Assembly: GCA_016209015.1 (NCBI GenBank)
Contig: JACQWY010000023.1
Location: 1 to 64,000 of the forward strand
From: Gammaproteobacteria bacterium
GTDB taxonomy: Bacteria > Pseudomonadota > Gammaproteobacteria > Ga0077536
DNA length: 64,000 bases
Direction: 5' to 3'
The notes below the pieces were generated by a model. The model worked only from the letters and a program-made list of their open reading frames with translations, did no database searches and was not told where the DNA came from. Of the stretch, positions 1 to 9,176 are shown piece after piece (positions within the stretch are counted from its first letter, which is position 1; each line of letters opens with the position of its first letter). A program made the position numbers and the translations under genes.

Positions 1-2
1 AG

Positions 3-140
3 CGCAGTGCGGAACGGAGCGCTCGAAAGTCCGAGGTTCACTGCGCGTGCCGTGGGTCACCGACTGGGCCCTCGCCTGCGCGAGGGCGACAGGGATCAGC
101 CGAGGCGGAATGCGTCGACTGACCCCGCAGTCTGGAGAAG
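3..140. repeat. 138-bp direct repeat, copy 1
   Basis: This stretch matches 291-428 at a constant offset of 288 bases with about seven mismatches. Each copy contains a 7-bp hairpin (CCCTCGC, loop ctgc, GCGAGGG). A 31-bp core at 61-91 recurs inverted at 211-241. No convincing gene overlaps it. It lies 3' of the minus-strand exporter gene, so it may be an intergenic repeat family. The copy may extend left of the window. Confidence 0.9.
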
Positions 141-210
141 TACCATTTTCTTGGCGCTTCTCCGAACCGTGCGACTGTTCCTCGGCACACCGCGGCGCGC
201 ATTTCCCACG

Positions 211-241
211 TGTCGCCCTCGCGCAGGCGAGGGCCCAGTCG
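211..241. repeat. 31-bp inverted copy of the repeat core
   Basis: This is the exact reverse complement of 61-91 and of 349-379, so the 1-428 region reads core, inverted core, core. Pairing with either flanking core would form a long hairpin. Confidence 0.85.
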
Positions 242-290
242 TTCAGCCGCGGCGCCGAGGCCGAACCGCGGGGCCAGCGCAGAAGACGAG

Positions 291-428
291 CGCGGTCCGG
301 AACGGAGCTCGCGAAAGTCCGAGGTTCACTGTGCGTGCCGTGGGTCACCGACTGGGCCCTCGCCTGCGCGAGGGCGACAGGGATCAGCCGAGGCGGGATG
401 CGTCGACTGACCCCGCAGGCTGGAGAAG
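291..428. repeat. 138-bp direct repeat, copy 2
   Basis: Second copy of the 3-140 repeat, about 95% identical. It ends 27 bases before the stop codon side of the exporter gene. The spacer between the copies (141-290) is unrelated except for the inverted core at 211-241. Confidence 0.9.
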
Positions 429-455
429 AACCCTTCTTTCGGGGGCAGCAGGTGC

Positions 456-2891
456 TCAGGCGTGCTGGGGGGCGGCCTCGGTGAATTGCGCAGTGAACAA
501 TTTGAGATCTGCGCCTTCGCCGAGCAGGAGATCGCGTCGCGCCGCGAAACGCGGCTTCACGAGCCAGACGAGCAGCGGCAGGACGACGAGCGCGAGCACC
601 ATGTTGATGCCCATGATGACGATGAGGAGCAGGCCCATGTCGGCCACGAACTTCAGCCCCGACAGGAAATACCAGGGCGCGATGCCGACCGCCATGATGG
701 TCGCGGTGAACATGATGGCCTTGCCGGTCGTGCGCAGCGCCGCGGTGATGGCCTGACCCCAGTCGCCGTCGCGGGCGTGGAATTCCTCGCAGATCCGCGA
801 CAGCAGATAGATGCCGTAGTCGATGCCGACGCCGACGCCGATCGCCGCCACGATCAGCGAATTCGTGTCGAGACCGACGCCGAGGAGATGCATCGAGGCG
901 TTCAGCACCTGGTTCGCGAGATTCACGGGCAGCAGCAGGATGAGCCCGGCGACGAGCGAGCGGTAGGCGAGCGAGCAGGACAGCAGCACGAAGACGTTCA
1001 GGAGTCCGATCACGACCCAGTGATAGCGTTCGATGACGTGGTTCACCGCCTGCTGCAGCGCGATCGTCCCCGTCCCGAGACGCACCCTGAAGCCGGGATG
1101 ATCCTCGCCGACGGATTTCACGGCGGCACGCGCGGCGGCGAGCGCGGCATCGACAGTCTCCTGTCTGTTGTCGCGATACCAGAGCGAGACCGTGCCGTCA
1201 CGCCATTTGTCGTCGACGAGGAAATTGAAGTTCTTCGCGCTCGAGCCCATGGTGACGGCGAAGGCCGCCGCGCTCATCGCGGGCTGCGTCGCGTCGATCG
1301 GCAGCCATTTCGGATTGCCGCCGTTGTAGAGCCGGTTGCCCTCCCCGGCGTAGTCCATGAAGGAGAGCGTCGCGCGCGGCGGCTCGGATCCGCTCTCCAT
1401 GTGCCGCTGCAGGGCCTCGAGCGTCTGCATCGCGTCGACCTTCTTGATCGGGAACTCGAGGCTCTTGCGGTCCTTCGCCTCGAGCACGATCTCGAGCGTG
1501 TTCACGCCGGGAAAGTGCGCATTGATGGCGCGCACGGCCGTATTGAAATCGGAATCGTGCCAGAGCAGGTTCGTGCCCTCGACGGGATTGCCGATCTTGA
1601 TCTGCAGCGCGGTGTAGACGAAGTAGACCGAGGCGAGCGCGACCACGAGCGTCGTGACGCGGGCTCGCCGTCCGTGCGCGAAGCTCGCGATCCAGGCGAG
1701 CGTGTCCTGAAACTTGTGGTGAATGCCGGATTTCCGGCCATGGCCGATGAGCTGCTCGACGTTGTGCGGCGCCGGCAGCGAGGCGAGCAGGAGCGAAATC
1801 ATCACCACGCCCGTCGGAATGAGCCACACCGCCCACATGCCGCAGAAGATCGCGTGGCGCACCATCGCCGGGATCGGGGCGGCGACGACGATGAAGATGC
1901 CGAGAATGTCCGTGATGATTCCGAGCACGCTCGGCGCCATCATCACGCTCATGGTGATCTCGGCGGCTTTCAGGCGATCGCCGACCTGCGAGTACACCTC
2001 GTAGAAGCGCTCGGTGAACTGCACGCAGTGCGAGAACGAGCGCGCGGTGAGGAGCAGCGGCACGATCATGAGCAGCGGCTCGATCGAGATGTCGAGCCAG
2101 CCGACGAGACCGAACGCCCAGATCGCCGCCGTCGCGCTCGTGACAATCGGCGTGACGACACCGACGAGATTGCGCATGTAGAGCGCGAGCGCGAGGATGA
2201 GCAGCCCGAGCGTCACGGCGAAGATGCCGATCATCTCGCGCTCGTACTGGTAGACCCAGCCGATCAGTACCGGCTCGCCGGCGAGGAACACGTCGTGATC
2301 GGCGTCGCGCGCTTTCTCCACGAGGTCGCGGACGTAGCGGAAGGCGACGCCGTAATCGAGCTTCTTCTCGATGAACTGCGCCGTGACGATGGTCGCGGTC
2401 TCGTCGTGCGAGATGAGGAACTGGCGCGTGCTCGGCGACTTGTCGACGAGGTTTCTGAAGCGCGCGAGCTCCGCGGCGGTCTGCGGCGGTTTGTCCTCCA
2501 TCAGCGGCCGCATGTCGATGCCTTCCGGCGTCGATTCGCTGTAGCGCGCTTTCGTGCTCGCGATCGAGAGGATGGTGTCGTGGTCGACGGCGGGCGCGAG
2601 GTCGATGTCGCGCGTCAGCCTGAAGACCTTCGCGAGCGTCGCGGCGTCGTAGATCTCGCCGTGCTTGCGCTTGACCATCACGACCATGGTCAGCGGATTG
2701 CCGAAGTTCGGATGGTCCTGGAAGACCTGCACGAAGGGATCGTCCTTCGGCAGGAGGTCCGAGAATATCGTGCGCAACTGCACGCGCGGCAGGCCGGCGG
2801 CGAAGAAGGCGGTGAGGAGGATGAACACGGCCCACGACAGCTTGCGGTACTCGAGCACCCAGCGGGCGAGGCGGAAACGGAGCGCGTACAT
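456..2891 (-). CDS. RND superfamily exporter (MMPL domain)
   Basis: An 811-residue inner-membrane transporter of the MMPL/RND class that would use the proton gradient to export hydrophobic molecules. The layout is the typical duplicated one: one N-terminal transmembrane segment (about residues 17-35), a large periplasmic loop, a cluster of segments (about 215-390) with a conserved MMPL stretch, a second periplasmic loop and a second cluster (about 625-775) containing GVGVGIDYGIYLLSR. The ATG at 2891 starts a basic N-terminus followed directly by the first membrane segment. No membrane-fusion or outer-membrane partner is adjacent, as is common for this subfamily. The substrate is unknown; lipids, sterols or hopanoids are plausible by family analogy only. 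Confidence 0.88.
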   Translation of the reverse strand: MYALRFRLARWVLEYRKLSWAVFILLTAFFAAGLPRVQLRTIFSDLLPKDDPFVQVFQDHPNFGNPLTMVVMVKRKHGEIYDAATLAKVFRLTRDIDLAPAVDHDTILSIASTKARYSESTPEGIDMRPLMEDKPPQTAAELARFRNLVDKSPSTRQFLISHDETATIVTAQFIEKKLDYGVAFRYVRDLVEKARDADHDVFLAGEPVLIGWVYQYEREMIGIFAVTLGLLILALALYMRNLVGVVTPIVTSATAAIWAFGLVGWLDISIEPLLMIVPLLLTARSFSHCVQFTERFYEVYSQVGDRLKAAEITMSVMMAPSVLGIITDILGIFIVVAAPIPAMVRHAIFCGMWAVWLIPTGVVMISLLLASLPAPHNVEQLIGHGRKSGIHHKFQDTLAWIASFAHGRRARVTTLVVALASVYFVYTALQIKIGNPVEGTNLLWHDSDFNTAVRAINAHFPGVNTLEIVLEAKDRKSLEFPIKKVDAMQTLEALQRHMESGSEPPRATLSFMDYAGEGNRLYNGGNPKWLPIDATQPAMSAAAFAVTMGSSAKNFNFLVDDKWRDGTVSLWYRDNRQETVDAALAAARAAVKSVGEDHPGFRVRLGTGTIALQQAVNHVIERYHWVVIGLLNVFVLLSCSLAYRSLVAGLILLLPVNLANQVLNASMHLLGVGLDTNSLIVAAIGVGVGIDYGIYLLSRICEEFHARDGDWGQAITAALRTTGKAIMFTATIMAVGIAPWYFLSGLKFVADMGLLLIVIMGINMVLALVVLPLLVWLVKPRFAARRDLLLGEGADLKLFTAQFTEAAPQHA

Positions 2892-2987
2892 GGAGGATGT
2901 CCCGGAGGGCCGAAGGCCTGTCGTTTCGCGCGACGTTAACCTATCCCGTCGAAAAAGGCGACGGTGCGGCGCGTCACGACGCCGGGC

Positions 2988-3404
2988 TCAAGGCGGCAGC
3001 GTATACGTGAGCGAGCTGCCGCCCGGGTCGCGATGATGCGCGAGCAGTGCGGAGCCGTCGTCGAACTCGATGACGAGCTCGGCCAGATCGCCGCGGGTCC
3101 GCGCGTCGATCCGGAGGAGCCGCTTGCCGTCCGTGGCGAATTCGGCGCCCACGTCGTGCAGCGGATGTCGTTTCTCGGCATCGTCGCCGGGCACGTGGCC
3201 GGGCGGCGCCGTCGCGAGCGGTTCGTGACACCAGCGTCGCGTCGGCGCATCGAGGTGGAATTCGTGCCATTGGCCATCGTCCGTTTCGAGCAGGAGTGCG
3301 ACGGCCGCGCTCTCCCGCCAGCCCTGCCACCACGCCTCGCGCGCGAGCAGCCGCAGACAGCGGCGGCCCGCAAAGTCCCCGGTGCTTCCGGCCGCGTCGC
3401 TCAT
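2988..3404 (-). CDS. hypothetical protein, Trp/His/Asp-rich, 138 aa
   Basis: A 138-residue acidic soluble protein without a signal peptide or membrane segment. Tryptophans near residues 25-30 and paired acidic and histidine residues (for example DDGSALLAHH near the C-terminus) are visible, but I recognise no family. It lies upstream of the exporter gene on the same strand, about 100 bases away, so the two may be cotranscribed. Codon use and GC match the neighbours, which supports it being real. The plus-strand frames over it look like shadows. Confidence 0.55.
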   Translation of the reverse strand: MSDAAGSTGDFAGRRCLRLLAREAWWQGWRESAAVALLLETDDGQWHEFHLDAPTRRWCHEPLATAPPGHVPGDDAEKRHPLHDVGAEFATDGKRLLRIDARTRGDLAELVIEFDDGSALLAHHRDPGGSSLTYTLPP

Positions 3405-3643
3405 GGCAGCGCGCCGGCCGCGGGCCGCGTCATCGTGTTCGTCGGAACGAGGAAGCCTGTCATGAGGAGATGCTCTCGTGCTGGGCGTGGAGACCGGCGC
3501 CGCGAACGATGCTTCCGGTCGGGATCGGCCGGCATGCTAGTGCGATCGAAGCGCGCGTTCAAATGCTCCGATGGAGCGGGCCGGCCGCGTGCAGTAGAGT
3601 AGCGCGACCCCTGGTCGCAGTCGCGCCACCGAAAGGAGAGCCC

Positions 3644-4669
3644 ATGAATTTCGGTCTCATGTACAGTTTCATCGTGCCGCCCGGCTCGAGCATGACCCAT
3701 CTCGATACGTTCCGCGAAATGGACCGGCTCGTGCCGCTCGCCGAGGATGTCGGCTTCCATTCCTTCCAGACCACGGAACACCACCTGCAGTCGAACGGCT
3801 GGACCCCGAGCCCGCTGCTCGTCCTCGCGCAGGCCGCGGGACTCACGCGCCGCATGCGCCTCGTGACGAACGTGCTCCTGCTGCCGCTCTACGATCCGCT
3901 GCGCCTCGTCGAGGACGTCGCGACGCTCGACAACCTCTCGAACGGACGCCTCACGCTCGGCGTCTCGCCAGGCTATGTCTCGGAGGAATGCGTGGCCTAC
4001 GGCATCCCCTATACCGAACGCTTTGCGCGCTCGGAGGAGATCCTCGACATCCTGCAAGCTTCCTGGCGCGACGCCGAATTCGAATACCGCGGCAAGTACT
4101 ACGACGTGCCGCGCGTGCGCGTCATGCCGCGCCCCGTGCAGCAGGAGATCCCGATCTGGTACGGCGTCTCGGGCCCGAAGCTGCTCGAACGCGCGGCGCG
4201 CCGCGGTTGCCCGGTGACCGCCTCACCGCGCCACACGAACGGCGAGCTCGCCGAGCACTACGCACGTTACGACGCAGCCGCCGCGAAGGTCGGCTTCGCG
4301 ACGCGGGAGCGGCCGATCATCCGCGAGGTCTTCGTCGCGCCGACGACGGCAGAAGCCGAACGCCTCGCCGGTCCGGCGATCGTCCACCTGTTCGGTCTCT
4401 ACGGCCGCAAGAGCGCGGAGGGCGAGCGCGTGCTCCGCAACGACGCGGGCGAGGTGATCAAGGACGTCGCGGAGGTCGATTACCGCACGTTCGCCTCGCG
4501 CTACATCGTGGGCGATCCGGCGAGCGTGCGCGAGTCGATCGCAAAGCTCGTCGCGGAGCTCGCGCCGAGCGAGGTCATCTGCCGCATGCAGTTGCCGGGT
4601 ATCCCGACGGCGCATCTCGAGCGCTCGATCAAATTGTTCGGCGAAGAGGTGATCCCCGCATTCCGCTGA
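3644..4669 (+). CDS. LLM class flavin-dependent oxidoreductase
   Basis: A 341-residue bacterial-luciferase-like (LLM) FMN- or F420-dependent oxidoreductase. The TIM-barrel features typical of the family are visible: TTEHH after the second strand, a segment with TNVLLLPLYDPLRLVEDVATLD, then LGVSPGYV, a long central insertion, and the C-terminal IVGDP motif that precedes the last helices. The ATG at 3644 is preceded by a good Shine-Dalgarno (AAAGGAGAG), which decides against longer in-frame versions. An NTF2/SnoaL-like gene follows 26 bases downstream and is probably cotranscribed. The substrate is unknown; such pairs occur in catabolic and tailoring pathways. Confidence 0.9.
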   Translation: MNFGLMYSFIVPPGSSMTHLDTFREMDRLVPLAEDVGFHSFQTTEHHLQSNGWTPSPLLVLAQAAGLTRRMRLVTNVLLLPLYDPLRLVEDVATLDNLSNGRLTLGVSPGYVSEECVAYGIPYTERFARSEEILDILQASWRDAEFEYRGKYYDVPRVRVMPRPVQQEIPIWYGVSGPKLLERAARRGCPVTASPRHTNGELAEHYARYDAAAAKVGFATRERPIIREVFVAPTTAEAERLAGPAIVHLFGLYGRKSAEGERVLRNDAGEVIKDVAEVDYRTFASRYIVGDPASVRESIAKLVAELAPSEVICRMQLPGIPTAHLERSIKLFGEEVIPAFR

Positions 4670-4695
4670 AGACATCGAAAGAGGCGCTGAACGCG

Positions 4696-5157
4696 ATGAA
4701 CGACGCACAGAAACTGCAATGGCTCTACGACATCGAATGCATCAAGCAGCTCAAGGCGCGCTACTGCGCATTCGCCGATCAGGACTACGACCCGGACGGC
4801 ATCGCGAGCCTGTTCGTCGAGGACGGCGTGTGGGACGGCGGCCCTTTCGGCCGGCACGAGGGCCGCGAGGCGATCCGTGAATTCTTTCGCGGCGTGAGCA
4901 AGGTCATCAGCTTCGTCGATCATTACGCGACGAATCCGCTCATCGAAGTGAACGGCGATACGGCGACCGGCCGCTGGGATCTGTGGGCGCCCATCGTCAA
5001 GGAGCCGGAGCCGATCGCGGTGTGGATCATGGGCAAGTACGAGGAGGAGTACGTGCGGGTCGGCGGGCGCTGGATGTTCAAGCTGCTCGCACTCGACGTG
5101 CGCGCGTTCTCGCCTTACGACAAGGGCTTCGCGAAGGAGCGGATTGGGGCGTTGTAG
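4696..5157 (+). CDS. SnoaL/NTF2-like domain protein
   Basis: A 153-residue protein of the cone-shaped alpha+beta NTF2/SnoaL fold. It opens with the family signature helix (IKQLKARYCAFADQDYD), followed by LFVEDGVWDG, a GREAIREFF helix, then HYATNPLIEVNGDTATGRW and a final strand block GGRWMFKLLALDVRAFSP. Members are small cyclases, isomerases, dehydratases or non-enzymatic binding proteins. Position directly after the LLM oxidoreductase suggests a role in the same pathway. The exact activity cannot be told from sequence. Confidence 0.85.
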   Translation: MNDAQKLQWLYDIECIKQLKARYCAFADQDYDPDGIASLFVEDGVWDGGPFGRHEGREAIREFFRGVSKVISFVDHYATNPLIEVNGDTATGRWDLWAPIVKEPEPIAVWIMGKYEEEYVRVGGRWMFKLLALDVRAFSPYDKGFAKERIGAL

Positions 5158-5171
5158 GGAGTCCGCCCATC

Positions 5172-5210
5172 GGATGTGCCGACGAAGGAGGCGCATCGAT
5201 CGCGTCTTCG
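5172..5210. repeat. 39-bp dispersed repeat, copy A
   Basis: This segment recurs at 29509-29547 with two or three differences. It lies just after the stop of the NTF2-like gene and includes an imperfect hairpin (GATGTGCC with GGCGCATC). Both copies sit in short intergenic gaps, which suggests a repeat family spread through this genome. Confidence 0.8.
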
Positions 5211-5297
5211 ATTTCTGCGTTCAAGATCCCTCCGGCGCGCTCTGGCAGCCGGGGTATGGCCCACGCGGATGACTCGCAAGCGAGTTACCCACATGCG

Positions 5298-6065
5298 TCA
5301 GACGCCGGCGCCGCGCGCCGCCTCTTCCCTGGCCTTGCGCACCTTCTCGCTCGTCTGGTTGAACAGCAGCTCGCGGCGCGCCTGCTCCTGCTCGGGCGTG
5401 AGCTGCCGCTCGCCCCACTCCTTGTGGACTGCGCGGCCCTTCTGCACGGCCGGTCGCGCGCCGACCTCGTCGAGCCAGCGCTTGAAATGCGAGTACTTCT
5501 TCCCGGCCTCTTCGTCGACGAGGCGTTCGGTGAGGATCGCCCACGGCCAGGTGACCATGTCCGCGATCGAGTAGTCGTCGCCGGCGAGATACGCATGCGC
5601 CGAGAGCTGCGCGTCCATCACGCCGCACAGGCGATCGACTTCGCCGACGAAGCGTTTGCGGCCGTACTCGAGCTGCGCCGGATCGTCGACGAGGTTTTTC
5701 GCGTAGTTCTTGAAATGGTTCGCGTTGCCCATCATCGGACCGAAATTCGCCATCTGCCAGTACACCCATTGCAGGACCCGGAAGCGCTCGCGCGGTGCGG
5801 TGGGCAGGAACTGGCCGGTCTTGTCGGCGAGGTATTCGAGGATCGCGCCGGATTCGAAGATCGCGAGCGGCGCACCGCCGCCGGCCGGCTCGTCGTCGAC
5901 GATCGCGGGCATGCGGTTGTTCGGACTGATGCGCAGGAACTCGGACTTGAACTGATCACCCGCGCCGATGTCGACGGCGTGCACGCGATACGGCAGGGCG
6001 CACTCCTCGAGCATGATGGTGACTTTCCAGCCGTTCGGCGTGGGCCAGTAGTAGACGTCGATCAT
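5298..6065 (-). CDS. glutathione S-transferase family protein (YfcG/YghU-like)
   Basis: A 255-residue cytosolic GST. The thioredoxin-like N-terminal domain starts with MIDVYYWPTPNGWKVTIMLEE, typical of the YfcG/Ure2p-like group, where an asparagine rather than a Ser, Tyr or Cys often engages glutathione. PAIVDDE and ESGAILEYL follow, and then an all-helical C-terminal domain with the DYSIADMVTWPW motif. Family members act as glutathione transferases or disulfide-bond oxidoreductases. The start at 6065 has a strong upstream GGAGGG, so the longer in-frame ORF is rejected. It converges with the LLM/NTF2 pair. Confidence 0.9.
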   Translation of the reverse strand: MIDVYYWPTPNGWKVTIMLEECALPYRVHAVDIGAGDQFKSEFLRISPNNRMPAIVDDEPAGGGAPLAIFESGAILEYLADKTGQFLPTAPRERFRVLQWVYWQMANFGPMMGNANHFKNYAKNLVDDPAQLEYGRKRFVGEVDRLCGVMDAQLSAHAYLAGDDYSIADMVTWPWAILTERLVDEEAGKKYSHFKRWLDEVGARPAVQKGRAVHKEWGERQLTPEQEQARRELLFNQTSEKVRKAREEAARGAGV

Positions 6066-6185
6066 CGGGACACCCTCCGTCGTAAGCTCATCGCATCTTA
6101 GCATCGCGATCCGGGACGGGCGGGTCAGCCGCGCGGTCGATCGCGCGGGAGCGGTGGCCGCGGTGCGCCCGCGGCCGCCGTGAGA

Positions 6186-6227
6186 GAAAAACGGGAAACT
6201 TCGGGAGCCCGGAGCGGACTCCCGAAG
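6186..6227 (-). terminator. Rho-independent terminator of the secreted-protein gene
   Basis: A perfect 9-bp stem (CTTCGGGAG at 6199-6207 with CTCCCGAAG at 6219-6227) lies eight bases past the stop codon at 6235. On the minus strand it is followed by a T-rich tract (TTTCCCGTTTTTC). Confidence 0.75.
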
Positions 6228-6234
6228 CGGACGC

Positions 6235-8379
6235 TCAATGGAGCCGGAGCAGGAACGCGTTCTTCGTGACGTCCGTGACGACCGCGAACACGCCGAGACC
6301 GGGGAAGTAGCGGAAGCGGCCGTACATGCCGTTCGGTGTGGCTTCTCCCGGGCCGCCCGCGAACGTCTTCGTCGCGCAGGTGTTCGTCGCCGGGTCGTAC
6401 TCGTAGACCGTGCCACCGCCGATCCAGCCGACGATCTTCCCGGTCACCGGATCGTAGGCGAGACCCGGCGCACCCTTCGTCACGAGCGCGGAGCAGCCGG
6501 CGCCGGGCGTCACCGGCTGCAGCGTCGTCGCGCCGCCGGTCGCGATGTTCGCACGGAACATCCTGCCGCCGCCGATGAACCAGAAGTACTTCCGGCCCTC
6601 GTCGACGACCGCCGTACCGGGCACGTCGGAGCCGTAGACCACCGGTGCGATCTTCGTCCACGCATTCGTGCCGTCGTCGTAGCGGAACGTCGCGCCCGAG
6701 TAGTCGTGCATGTAGATCGCATCCGTGTTCGGATCGTAGGCCATGAAGTTCTGGTGCGCGCAGCAGCCGAGCGCCGGCGGCGTGCCGCGCGCCGGATCGA
6801 GTCGCGTCCAGGTCTTCGTCGGCACGTCCATCAGCCAGTTCGCGACGCTCTGATCGCCCGGCCCCGGGCCGTAGAACGAGCCGCCGTGCAGGAACACGCG
6901 ATCGCGCGTCGGCACGTAAGCGAGGCCGCCGTAATTGTGGCGCGCGGCGGGCCGTCCGTCGGGATTCGATTCGTAGCCGTAGGCGAGCACCGGGCTCGGA
7001 TCGAGCAGGCGCGTCATGGTCTGGTTCGAGAGATTGAGCGAATACCACTCGTTGCCGCCGTAGTCGTTGTGACCCCCGCCGGTGATCAGCAGACGATTGC
7101 GGTTCGTGTCGGCGACGCCGCCGGCCCAGGCCGAGACGACGGCCGAGCAACTGCCGGGCGGCGCCGGACTGCGCGGGCAGACGTCGGCGATGCGCGTATT
7201 CGGCAGCTCGTGCCAGCCGAGCCCGGTCGGCAGCGCCTTCGTGGTCGTCGTGCTCGACGTCGAGGAGGACGTGGCGCCGCCGCTCGTCGTCGTGGTGGTC
7301 GGCGGGTTTGCGATCGGCGTCGCGATCGGCTGCTGGCTCACGATGAGCTCGTCGAACCACATCGCCGCCGCCGGCGTCGTGGTGGAGGCGATCGCGCCCG
7401 AGAAGTAGGGCTGCAGGATCATCGCCATCATGCCGACGGAATGATTCGCGGCCGAGCCGAACTTGAAGTTCGAGACATTGATGACCTTCTTGAGCGGCTG
7501 ACCCTCGTTGCCCGCATAGACGGTGAACGAGGAGTTCGCCACACCATACGTCCCGATGCGGACGACCCAGTATTCCGTGATCCAGGTGTTCGGCGTATAG
7601 CGGAAGCAGCCGGGATCCGTCGCGTAGTTCGTGCCGTAGGCACAGTTGTAATCGCCCTGCTGGAACGTGTAGGGCGGCAGGCCGTTGTTCGTGACGAGGC
7701 CCGGCGCACCGCAGGACGTGTAGCCGCTGAGGATGTTGCGCTGGTAGCTGTTCTCCTGCACGAACTGATCACCCGTGCACGAGGGTCCCGGCACGGGACC
7801 GTAGACGATGAACGCCTTCCAGCCTTCGTTGCTCGCCTTCGTCCAGTCGTAGTTCAGCATGTTCGAATCGACGCGCATTCGCACCTGCAGATAGAGCGTC
7901 GAGTTCTCGCCGAAGGTTTTCGCCGCGCCGTCCGTTCCGAACTGCTGCATCCAGTAGCCGGCGGGATTCGTCGAGAACGGCAGCGTGCTGCCGGGGCGGA
8001 TGTTGAACTTCAGCGAGCCGGCGCCGGAGGCCATGGTCGTCGTGTCGCGCACGCCCTGGTAGGTGCGATCGCTGCCCGTCGGATAGAGGCCGCTCGCATA
8101 ACCGCCGCCGCCCGCAGCCGGCGTGAAATCCGTCGTGCTGTCGAAGCCCTTGCAGACGAGCACGCCGGTCGCGGCGCAACGGGTCTGGAAGTCCGTGAGC
8201 TTCTGCGTCGCGGTGGGCGCAGTGCTGGTGGTGGTCGTCGTATTCGTCGTCGTGGTCACGGTGGTCGTCGTCGTGCCACCGGTGCCGAACGTTGTAAAGG
8301 TCAGCGTCGCGCCGTGCGAGATCGGCATGATCCCGAGCAGACCGCTCAGCAGGGCGCAGCTCTTGCGTTGGAAGCGCAT
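6235..8379 (-). CDS. secreted two-domain protein with Thr-rich linkers and a C-terminal kelch-like propeller
   Basis: A 714-residue exported protein of unknown function. A signal peptide (about residues 1-23, ending SHGA) is followed by a threonine-rich stretch (34-58). Next comes an N-terminal domain (about 60-350) with lectin/laminin-G-like features, including a closing FDELIVSQQP strand and several cysteines. A second Thr/Ser linker (about 358-385) leads to a C-terminal domain with repeated GGG, W and D motifs that looks like a kelch/galactose-oxidase-type beta-propeller. AGGAG lies just before the ATG at 8379. The layout suggests a surface-binding or carbohydrate-active protein, but no catalytic motif was identified. 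Confidence 0.8.
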   Translation of the reverse strand: MRFQRKSCALLSGLLGIMPISHGATLTFTTFGTGGTTTTTVTTTTNTTTTTSTAPTATQKLTDFQTRCAATGVLVCKGFDSTTDFTPAAGGGGYASGLYPTGSDRTYQGVRDTTTMASGAGSLKFNIRPGSTLPFSTNPAGYWMQQFGTDGAAKTFGENSTLYLQVRMRVDSNMLNYDWTKASNEGWKAFIVYGPVPGPSCTGDQFVQENSYQRNILSGYTSCGAPGLVTNNGLPPYTFQQGDYNCAYGTNYATDPGCFRYTPNTWITEYWVVRIGTYGVANSSFTVYAGNEGQPLKKVINVSNFKFGSAANHSVGMMAMILQPYFSGAIASTTTPAAAMWFDELIVSQQPIATPIANPPTTTTTSGGATSSSTSSTTTTKALPTGLGWHELPNTRIADVCPRSPAPPGSCSAVVSAWAGGVADTNRNRLLITGGGHNDYGGNEWYSLNLSNQTMTRLLDPSPVLAYGYESNPDGRPAARHNYGGLAYVPTRDRVFLHGGSFYGPGPGDQSVANWLMDVPTKTWTRLDPARGTPPALGCCAHQNFMAYDPNTDAIYMHDYSGATFRYDDGTNAWTKIAPVVYGSDVPGTAVVDEGRKYFWFIGGGRMFRANIATGGATTLQPVTPGAGCSALVTKGAPGLAYDPVTGKIVGWIGGGTVYEYDPATNTCATKTFAGGPGEATPNGMYGRFRYFPGLGVFAVVTDVTKNAFLLRLH

Positions 8380-9176
8380 GTGAACTCCTAATCAGTATCA
8401 GTCACCTGAGGTGTCAGAGCCGGCGCACACGAGCGCGCCGGTGCCTGGTGGTAATCCGGGAGCGCGCGGCAAAAGAAGCGCGTCCCGAGTGAATGGCCCG
8501 TGGGTGCGCCCGTCGCGGCCCGGCACGATCCCCTGCGCAGCGCCCCGCGCCGCGAGGCGGGGGCAAGGGTGCCGGCGCGCGCGGCGCCGTTCAGACTTGG
8601 CCGTGTGGCCCTTTCCTGGCGTCGGCGCATGCTCCGGCATGCGCGCATCTGCGGGCGTCCGCGCGCTTCACGGGCGCATCGGCGCGGTGTGGCAGCGTCC
8701 CGCGGCACGGACGTTCAGCCCTGCTTCGGGCGCGCATCGCGCCGGCCGCGACCGCGCTCCGCCATTCTGAGCTGCAGTCCCTGCAGACGCTCGCCGAGGG
8801 CGTGGAAACGCGCCTCGTCTGCGCCCGCCGCGCCCTTTCGGGCGAAAAAATCCCCCTTGCGCGCAGGCCTGCACCGCGCGGCGTCCAATGCATTCATGTC
8901 GATCATCCCGTAGTTATGCGTACCGTGCGCTGTCCCGCGCACGGCGCGTGGTCATCGAGTCCGCCATTCCCCGAGGCATCGATGCGAACTCGCCGCAGCT
9001 CCATGGCTCCTCTTCGTCGCGCGCGCTGCCGAGCATTCACTTCGAGCACGCGTACGAATTCCGAAACCGGGCTTAGTTTCGACGTGCCTCGAGTGAGTCT
9101 TTACACTCTTTTGCATTGTTTGAGATGCAGTTCCCAAACACGCAAATTGCAGGTGGAGCAGCCGTTTTGCTCGCGT
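8380..9176. other. 797-bp region without a convincing gene
   Basis: Short ORFs exist on both strands (for example minus-strand 8715-8942), but none has a clear ribosome binding site plus protein-like composition. The part nearest 8400 should hold the promoter of the secreted-protein gene. The 9080-9180 end is AT-richer and lies 3' of the MFS gene. It may hide a decayed gene or a small RNA. Confidence 0.5.

Noticed and set aside
462-2939. 825-residue open frame antisense to the RND exporter
   Set aside because: Arg/His/Asp/Glu-rich shadow of a GC-rich gene. The minus-strand frame has membrane helices and family motifs.
8715-8942. 75-residue minus-strand ORF in the long gap
   Set aside because: No clear ribosome site and no family resemblance. 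It could be real but cannot be supported.
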